Of a DNA stretch of 64,000 bases, positions 57,760 to 64,000 are shown piece by piece. The translations under genes were made by a program, and so were the position numbers. This DNA is from Owenia fusiformis (taxonomy: Eukaryota; Annelida; Polychaeta; Sabellida; Oweniidae): the NCBI GenBank assembly GCA_903813345.2, contig CAIIXF020000001.1, positions 932,001 to 996,000 of the forward strand, read 5' to 3'. The notes under the pieces were generated by a model. That model saw nothing but the letters and a program-made list of their open reading frames with translations, had not been told where the DNA came from and did no database searches. Every line of letters begins with the position of its first letter. Position 1 is the stretch's first letter.

Positions 57760-58573
57760 TAACCCCCTTATCACACCAAACTAGTTCTTGCCCGTTCTTG
57801 CCAGTCCTACGAAAACGTCGTAAAACGGGCTCAATCTGCCTGTGGTCGGGAAATATGTCTGAAATAATTAGCTTCTTCGTTCTTAAACAGTCTTCAATAC
57901 GTCCATCTCGTTTGCAGTTCGTTCAGGTCGCACCACGTCGGTGTGCAACGTCGCAGAACGCGTCCCTTAGTCTAGAAGGTCAACATGACCTGATTACAGA
58001 ACGGTATGGTCGCCATCGAATTTTGAATCGATTCAAAATTCTAAAATCACATTCCCGTCTGAGAACGTTCATAAAGTTCGTAAATAGACCTTAGAAAGTT
58101 GCAGCTACGTTCATTCCGTTCGCACACAGTTTCAAACCAGTTTTGAAGAACGCAGTGGCAACCTTTTTGGTGTGATAGCTATATTTTTGCTAACTCGTTC
58201 ATAAGCAGTGTTAAATACGTTCTTAATCAGTTTAAACCCGTTTGCAATTAGTGTTACCTCGTTCTCAACACGTCCTCAGACAGTTCAACCCGTTGTTAAA
58301 ACGTCCCTAGTAGGATTGAAGTACGACGGTTCCGTTCGTAGTACGTCCAGCTCGTCGTTAGTACGTTGTCACTCGTTCTAATTGTAGAATGTGACGACCA
58401 CGAGAACATTTTGAGCATTGTCTAAGTTCTAGAGGACCTACCCGTTCGAGTACGTTCGATGAAGTTTGTAAATAGATCCCAAACGGTTCTTAGTAGGTCC
58501 AGTCCGTTCGTACACAGTTGAAGCCCGTTTTCGAGAACGTAGTGAGAACTAGTTTGGTGTGATAGTAGGGTTA
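57760..58573. mobile_element. GTTC-rich non-autonomous TIR element, two half-units
   Basis: Ends TAACCCCCTTATCACACCAA (57760) and its near-inverse TAGTAGGGTTA (58573). The core 20-mer TATCACACCAAACTAGTTCT (57769-57788) and its reverse complement (58545-58564) match perfectly. A second internal end, TTTTTGGTGTGATAGCTATA, at about 58156-58175 divides the element into halves of about 416 and 398 bp with related right ends (CCGTTCGCACACAGTT...GAACGCAGTG and CCGTTCGTACACAGTT...GAACGTAGTG). The interior is saturated with CGTTC/GAACG words at roughly 20-base spacing. No transposase encoded. Confidence 0.8.
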
Positions 58574-59789
58574 CTGCGGCAACAACCTATGCTTAATACA
58601 CACCTTTTTGGGTTGCGAAATAAACCAAAACAACCCAATAAAGTGTGTATTGAAGATTTAATTTCTGTTATCTCAAAATCTGCTTGGAACTGTACCATTT
58701 GATTTCTATGGGACATTCCCCAAAGAGAAAATTCTAGGGATTAAGAAATGGGTAGCATTTACACAGTTTGAGAAATTATTGGCATATGAAACCTATATAA
58801 AACAGCAATTATATTATTCAAAAACGAATAGGATCAATGATTCCCAGTCCTCTGAAGTTTGAAAAATTAAAATACCTGGGTGTTAATCCATAGATAATCC
58901 TTGAAAATGAGAAATAATTTTTTGGGATTATATGGTGCAATCTTATAGTCAATAAAATGTTTTAAAGTGAATTGATGTTTTTGGATGAAAAACATAAGGG
59001 AAATGCTTGAGAAAACTCCCCCAATTCATTTCATCACAAACAGCTCCCCCTCCCCCTGTCTGTAAAAGAAAAAAACAAAACAAAAATCACTATGAATGTT
59101 GAGATTCAAATGATGTTAATAATATTTACAAGATTTGGGTCCTATGAACCCCAAAACAGCATTCGGACGCTTGTGTCTTGCGCCTTGGTATTTCTAAACA
59201 TGCCATTCATACACGTTTACCATTACATCGCATACATTTGGAATTCTACTCAACTATAGAATCCATAACTCTCGTTTAATTCCCCTCGGTCCTGTTTTAT
59301 GGTTGTCTCTACAGAATTATCAATGTAGTATTTTGACTTTGGCCAACTTATGAAAAATAACACAATAAATTGCAGCTATATCCTGGCCTTCAATCAGAAG
59401 ATGGTGTCAACATTTCTGAATGAACAGCTTGTTGTATTTCAGGAGGGAATTATGTAGTTTAAAAAGAATCGGAGAACAAATTAAGACCTGTGGGAAACGT
59501 GACTCGTTTCAATGTGCGTATCTTGATCAGAGACACATTTGCTGGTTTGCACTTGATCAATTTCAAATCTAGTTACTACATATCAGTCCACTTATAAAAG
59601 TATTAATTATTTCAAGTGAAAGTATATGTGCGTTATTTGATTTGTTTTCGCAATATTGGAGAAATGTGATCGATGACGTTGGTATTAGATTGATATAGGT
59701 TCATTTGTGCGCGTAGCAAGGCTCTCGTGTTATCAACCAATCATAGGCCATATCTTTATCATGTAACGCACTTCAGATACGATCCTTCC
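58574..59789. other. no gene seen
   Basis: Includes a small hairpin around 58590-58650 (ACACCTTTTTGGGTTG / CAACCCAATAAAGTGTGT). No coding exon recognised. Confidence 0.5.
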
Positions 59790-59793
59790 GCTG

Positions 59794-59801
59794 GATAAAT
59801 A
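59794..59801 (+). promoter_or_regulatory. TATA-like box of a predicted secreted-peptide gene
   Basis: GATAAATA, 96 bases upstream of the ATG at 59890. This implies a short 5' UTR beginning near 59820. Confidence 0.5.
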
Positions 59802-59889
59802 GTACCGGGAATTGTTTCATCTTCCTTTTATTGAAAACTCCACGAGAGGCAAATCCAGTCAACGAATATCACAAGCACAGATCACCGAC

Positions 59890-59994
59890 ATGGACACTAC
59901 CAGAGTTCTGCTAATCATAGGAATCGTCATACAATGTTTGACGTTGGCCCTGTCGGCACCGGTTGGCGGAGATGCAGTCATGGACCTTCCACCG
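59890..59994 (+). CDS. first coding exon of a small secreted protein (partial)
   Basis: ATG in good context (CCGACATGG) opens 35 codons: MDTTRVLLIIGIVIQCLTLA, LSAPVGGDAVMDLPP. The donor CACCG|GTTAGT is in phase 0; reading on gives a stop two codons later, so splicing is needed. Residues 1-23 are a clear signal peptide with likely cleavage after LSA. No family recognised; a peptide hormone, defence or matrix protein are all possible. A phase-compatible acceptor TTTTACAACAG at 60469 is followed by 54 open codons (AYFDVEIIEFRCSTQ..., four cysteines), and another TTCCCTTTCAG lies at 63077. Neither is convincing. Confidence 0.6.
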
Positions 59995-60933
59995 GTTAGT
60001 TAAACAATGAATATAAAAATTAAGTTATATAGTTCAACACTTGTGAGAGAGATTTAATTAAAAATGGTACTTTTCACTAGAATATTTTATCTTTCAATGA
60101 TAATGGTATTTTGGGCAAGCTTTAAAAATAATTTAAAAGCGTTTTTATTCATGTGATGTGTTTTGCGAAACAAAATGTTAACGTTAATTAAAAAAGTATA
60201 AAAAAGGATTTCCAGCCGAACCTCGGAAAATTGAATAAAGGTTTAAACCTGCTTTTTGAGTTGCCAATCAGTCAGTAATCAACACTCGTTCCAAAACGCT
60301 ATCACATCTACCTAAAAAACTTTGTTAAATTGATATGGAAAATACAAAAATACAAGGTTCGTGTTATCGATCAAATAAATAGTGTAACTTCTTCGTTTAT
60401 TTCGAATATTTGAAAGGTCAAAAGGATCAGACCACGTACCTAATTTTGTCTCTCGTATTTTACAACAGGCCTACTTTGATGTAGAAATTATTGAATTTAG
60501 ATGCAGCACACAGAATTTAAGATGCCTATCTAGTATCCCGACACCTAAACGATTTCTTGTATGCTTAGATGAGCTGTGGATTATCCCGATTTTATACTCT
60601 TCCGTCGAAATGACTTTCTTTATTCCAAGATAAAAATAAAGCAGGGAATTAGCGATTGCACGTTAATCTAACGCATTAGTTTTTTACAACTCCCTTGATT
60701 ATATTTATAGTAAAATTCTATTCTGGGTGTCTCAAAATGAGTTAAGTTTTATTCAAGCTCACTTTTAATACTTCAAGTATTGCACACATAGGTACTATGA
60801 TATAACAGTTGATGAATAATTCAATCGTTCTAATAAAATGATATATAACATGATAAATGGATAAAAATATTATCTATAATGTAGTTTACCGCTGAGCCAC
60901 AAGGTTGTGGTAAATTTTACAGTAGTACATGTA
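59995..60933 (+). other. probable intron of the secreted-peptide gene
   Basis: Mostly AT-rich. Contains the candidate second exon 60470-60634 described with the first exon. Confidence 0.45.
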
Positions 60934-61487
60934 CGAGGGGTTATCATAAAGTTCTCATAATATGTCTGTAAAACAAGCAATGGAATCGATTTTCGTGAAT
61001 TTTTTCACATTTTTTCACTTACCTATCTAGCGTACAAATAAAATTAACATAGGTTTTAGAACAAAAATGTTAGTGGGTTTTAACCAACATTCAATCTGCA
61101 CCCACGGGGCAAATTTTCTAAGGTGCAGTTTTACCTAAATTTTGCCAGACTTCTGAATTGTTGATTCACATATTCAGAATAACCCATTCCTTCAAAGTAG
61201 TTTCTCTTTGCTTTTGTGACACCACGTGTGTTGATATTTAAACTTATTCTATGACACATGTTTCTGAGCATTTTAGGGTGATAAAGGAAGTTTTCATATT
61301 GAATTGTACTTTGCCTCTGGTCACATGATTACTGCTTGCTACAGCAACCATATTTTATTTAATTCTCATATTAACATAAATATTTTATGATGAATCAATT
61401 CACCATTGATGCTAACACATCCCGTGAAAATATATAAAAAATAGTAATAAAAGAGAGGTATTATGATAACTTTATGATCACCCCTCG
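60934..61487. mobile_element. mariner-like MITE, 554 bp, CGAGGGG termini
   Basis: TIRs CGAGGGGTTATCATAAAGTT (60934 on, 28 bp) and the inverse of CGAGGGGTGATCATAAAGTT at 61460-61487, matching 26 of 28. TA precedes the left end and TG follows the right end, so a TA target site may have mutated. No transposase. Confidence 0.75.
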
Positions 61488-62097
61488 TGATAATAATATA
61501 ATATAATAATATTATATAATAATAATAAAGAGAGAATCAGATATAGCGAGCAGGCTAAACAAAAAATTGTTTCAGTTTTAGAATATTTTTGGCTCATGTC
61601 ATTCCTTGTCATGTCTATTTTCTAAAAATCACAAAAGTGCATACTTTATTCCAGGAAAATTTAAGATTTTTACAATAATGTACTATTTATCTATAAGAAT
61701 GGTTACCATTCTTATTATTTGGGAGAATTTAAACATTTTTGACCCATTTTTGCACTTTGAATCATTAATAACTTCACCAATTTATAACATATTGTGAATC
61801 TTTTCGGAGATATTGTATTTGATAGTGTAAGGAATAGATTGGTAGGTCAATTATACATGTTGCTTGTAATTTTGTCACCCCCTATAGATCAGATTCTGCC
61901 TTTAATGTTAATGATTCTTTATTCACACATAGTTACACGGGTGTTAAAACACGAATATACCATGAGCACATGCTTTGAGGATCCGCGTTGTTTGAACCTA
62001 CCGCCGAGCACACTTATACATTAAGACCCGTTACACAGCCATGATACCGCCGAGCAAGCCTGAAGCTCATTGCATCATCGGGTCTGCTTTACCCCCG
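61488..62097. other. AT-rich region, no gene seen
   Basis: Begins with a (TAATA)n-type low-complexity run at 61488-61535. Frames at 61606-61797 and 61794-62024 have no family resemblance. Confidence 0.5.
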
Positions 62098-62428
62098 TGT
62101 AGTTAGGCAAGATGTGTCCGATTCCAGCCAATCCAAACAGTATTTCATATAACTGCACTGCATTATCCAATAACTCACCCAAGGTCATTCGTTGAATGGT
62201 TGTGACAACTTGACTCTACAAATTGAAAATATTGGTTCGCCAAACTATGTTCTTTGAGTAATTTCGATTTTTTAGGTGGTTTCGGAGAAAAAATATTGCA
62301 ACGTGTGAAAAGAATTTAAACCCAAGACTTGATGCATTCTGGCTGATTCATTCCACCCAGGCTTTATTTCATAAACTTCACAACGAATTCAGTCCTTATT
62401 CAGTCCAATAAATCCAGGGCTTAAATAA
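62098..62428. repeat. dispersed ~320-bp repeat, copy 2
   Basis: Same ordered blocks as 37800-38122: GTGTCCGATTCCAGCCAATC, GGTGGTTTCGGAGAAAAAAT, GTGTGAAAAGAATTTAA, ATTCATTCCACCCAGG and CCAGGGCTTAAAT. Same orientation. Confidence 0.75.
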
Positions 62429-63312
62429 TGTATACATATTCACGCATCATATAATTTACATCATATTATGTATAATTCAATAATATGTTTTAAATATGTA
62501 CTCATCAAAAATGATGGATAAATAAACATAATAATCATACCAATTTATTTTAAGTAATGTAAGTAATGTAACTCCAAGACTAGAATTTTTTTATTTAAAA
62601 TGTATCAGTCTGTATTATAAAGCACTCTCCAAACGTTGGATGCTTTGAATCCCCGTGAATTTCATTTCTTATGACTTGTATGAGAAAAAAGTTGTTTTGG
62701 AAACTAGTGGAAAGTGGATTTCGAATATTTGAATTTCAAACAGACTTTGTGGAACTTCTAAAAAGCCAGAAACAACAAAAGGCCAAAATTCATTAAGGTT
62801 CTCTTTTAATACACCAAGAAAATGGTTAACTTGATTTTTCTACAAAATTCTTAAATCATCTAGGTCCAGAAAATGATTGTTCTTTACTGAACGTTTGAGT
62901 TTGTGCGCCAACCGTCATTTAATGTGGAACAATACAGTTTGTGCGTTTCCAATAAAATTACGTGATCACTTTTTCTGCTAGATCAAGCAGGGATTAATTG
63001 ACCGTTGATAATATTTCTTCATCTTCAATCTTTAATAACCAACTTCCAATTCAGTAAGATCACAATTTCCCTTTCAGATAATGAAATTAGAACTGTAAGG
63101 GAAACGTTGGCAAACTTTTTGAAAATATTGTTTTCAACATTTATGATATTCTAGTAAACGTACGGCCCCTACTACTTCGATCTTGAAGAAAATGGTACTC
63201 GCAAGGCTTATACTTAACGGGGAATCAAATCACATCAGATGGCATATCATATGTCTAACCTTTCCGAAAGATTGATTTTTCAAAAACACGGTTATTCAAT
63301 ATGGACCATAAA
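62429..63312. other. no gene seen
   Basis: Contains an acceptor-like TTCCCTTTCAG at 63077. The segment after 63157 could be read as TYGPYYFDLEENGTRKAYT with a stop, but the frame has an immediate stop at the acceptor. Confidence 0.45.
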
Positions 63313-63401
63313 CGAGGGTTGTTCCAGAAATATCGAAATATATGCTCTTACTTCCTTGCATATATTATATAAATTGTGCATTACTTCTGGAACAGCCCTC
63401 G
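63313..63401. mobile_element. 89-bp foldback element with CGAGGG termini
   Basis: CGAGGGTTGTTCCAGAAATA at the left and the inverse of CGAGGGCTGTTCCAGAAGTA at the right (18 of 20 match). It has the shape of a very short mariner-type MITE. Confidence 0.65.
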
Positions 63402-63758
63402 CACTATATCCGCGAGCAGTACAGGGATAAATTTAATCTACTAAGGAAAATTGTTAATCTGTAAAATGATGTACAATGATCCCCGCTTACTAGTAAACTT
63501 CAAATCTATCCACTGTCCTGTTGTCATGTTTTATCGCCCATAACATGCCATGTTCATGGATTTTGTGACAGTTTTACCAGTAGAAGCATAATAAGGAGAG
63601 GTCAGTATGATCAAAGTATAACGTGTAATGTATACATAAAGGTATGTCAAAATAATTGCATAATGTGAATGCCAAAGAAGAAATATCATTTTCGAACAAA
63701 GACGACAGGTAAAAGAAGAAAATTTTAATTGATGGGGTCAATTTCAATGCCTGATTTG

Positions 63759-64000
63759 AATCTTTGTTGGGGTCATGTTACACGCATTGTATCTTTGTTG
63801 GGGTCACGGAACACGCATTGTATCCTTGTTGGGATCAGGTTACACGACACGCATTGTATCTTTGTTGGGGTCATGTTACACGGATTGTATCTTTGTTGAT
63901 CGGTTATGTTACACGCATTGTATCTTTCTTGGTCGGTAATGTTACATGCAATGTATCTTTGTTCGGGTCATGCTATATGCATTGTATCTTTGCCGAGGCC
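63759..64000. repeat. ~32-bp minisatellite, runs off the window
   Basis: About eight imperfect copies of GGGGTCATGTTACACGCATT GTATCTTTGTTG. The array continues beyond the right edge. Confidence 0.92.

Noticed and set aside
57798-58094. 98-codon open frame with Arg/Ser-rich peptide
   Set aside because: Lies inside the GTTC-rich TIR element and reads its repeat; no domain.
63077-63430. Later exons of the 59.9-kb secreted gene
   Set aside because: An acceptor and a peptide TYGPYYFDLEENG can be read, but the frame has a stop right at the acceptor; a micro-exon model is possible but too contrived.

Overview
This is a window of metazoan nuclear DNA. It has spliced genes with GT-AG introns, TATA-like promoters and AATAAA signals, a high load of class I and class II transposable elements, many minisatellites, and no bacterial gene organisation. 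The gene content (a PHACTR actin regulator, a rapunzel-like secreted protein, a small secreted PLAT-domain protein) and the repeat style (many TIR elements, GTCCGTCCG runs, gag-type LTR elements, Tc1/mariner) suggest a marine invertebrate, perhaps a lophotrochozoan or another non-vertebrate bilaterian. The species cannot be fixed from the sequence alone.

Layout. About 1-24,900 is largely the minus-strand phosphatase-and-actin-regulator (PHACTR) gene. Two alternative first exons (24,758-24,866 and 15,488-15,563) both end in the same phase. Either joins in frame to a KPWKWR-type basic exon (9,956-10,123) and then to an RPEL exon (7,359-7,481). The rest of the gene was not found and probably lies left of the window. 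Its introns hold minisatellites (52, 40, 58, 38 and 31 bp units), a hAT-like MITE, a 2-kb TIR element, a PIF/Harbinger-like MITE, a tRNA-like sequence and a CATGG-rich palindromic domain of about 3.3 kb with a second element nested in it.

25,279-32,145 is a complete LTR retrotransposon with two 1,681-bp LTRs that look identical by eye. It has a tRNA-Leu-type primer site, a polypurine tract and one 1,132-codon gag-protease ORF, with no reverse transcriptase or integrase. It sits about 0.4 kb upstream of the PHACTR start codon, in the opposite orientation.

32,150-37,300 and 39,700-44,300 are gene-poor and rich in foldback and TIR elements. 37,344-39,658 is a five-exon gene for a secreted PLAT/LH2-like protein of about 140 residues. 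44,920-48,940 is a two-exon gene for a secreted protein of about 608 residues: a signal peptide, a rapunzel-like helical N-terminus and two tandem copies of a C-terminal domain I cannot name. After it come a LINE 3' fragment (50.2-50.5 kb), a decayed Tc1-like transposon with perfect 31-bp TIRs and a nested MITE (51.4-53.7 kb), an unusual GTTC/GAAC-rich TIR element (57.8-58.6 kb), a likely first exon of a small secreted protein (59.89 kb), two elements with CGAGGG termini, and a 32-bp minisatellite that runs off the right edge.

The PLAT, rapunzel-like and 59.9-kb genes are all on the plus strand, and all are predicted secreted products with their own TATA-like promoters. No operon or pathway links them on sequence evidence.
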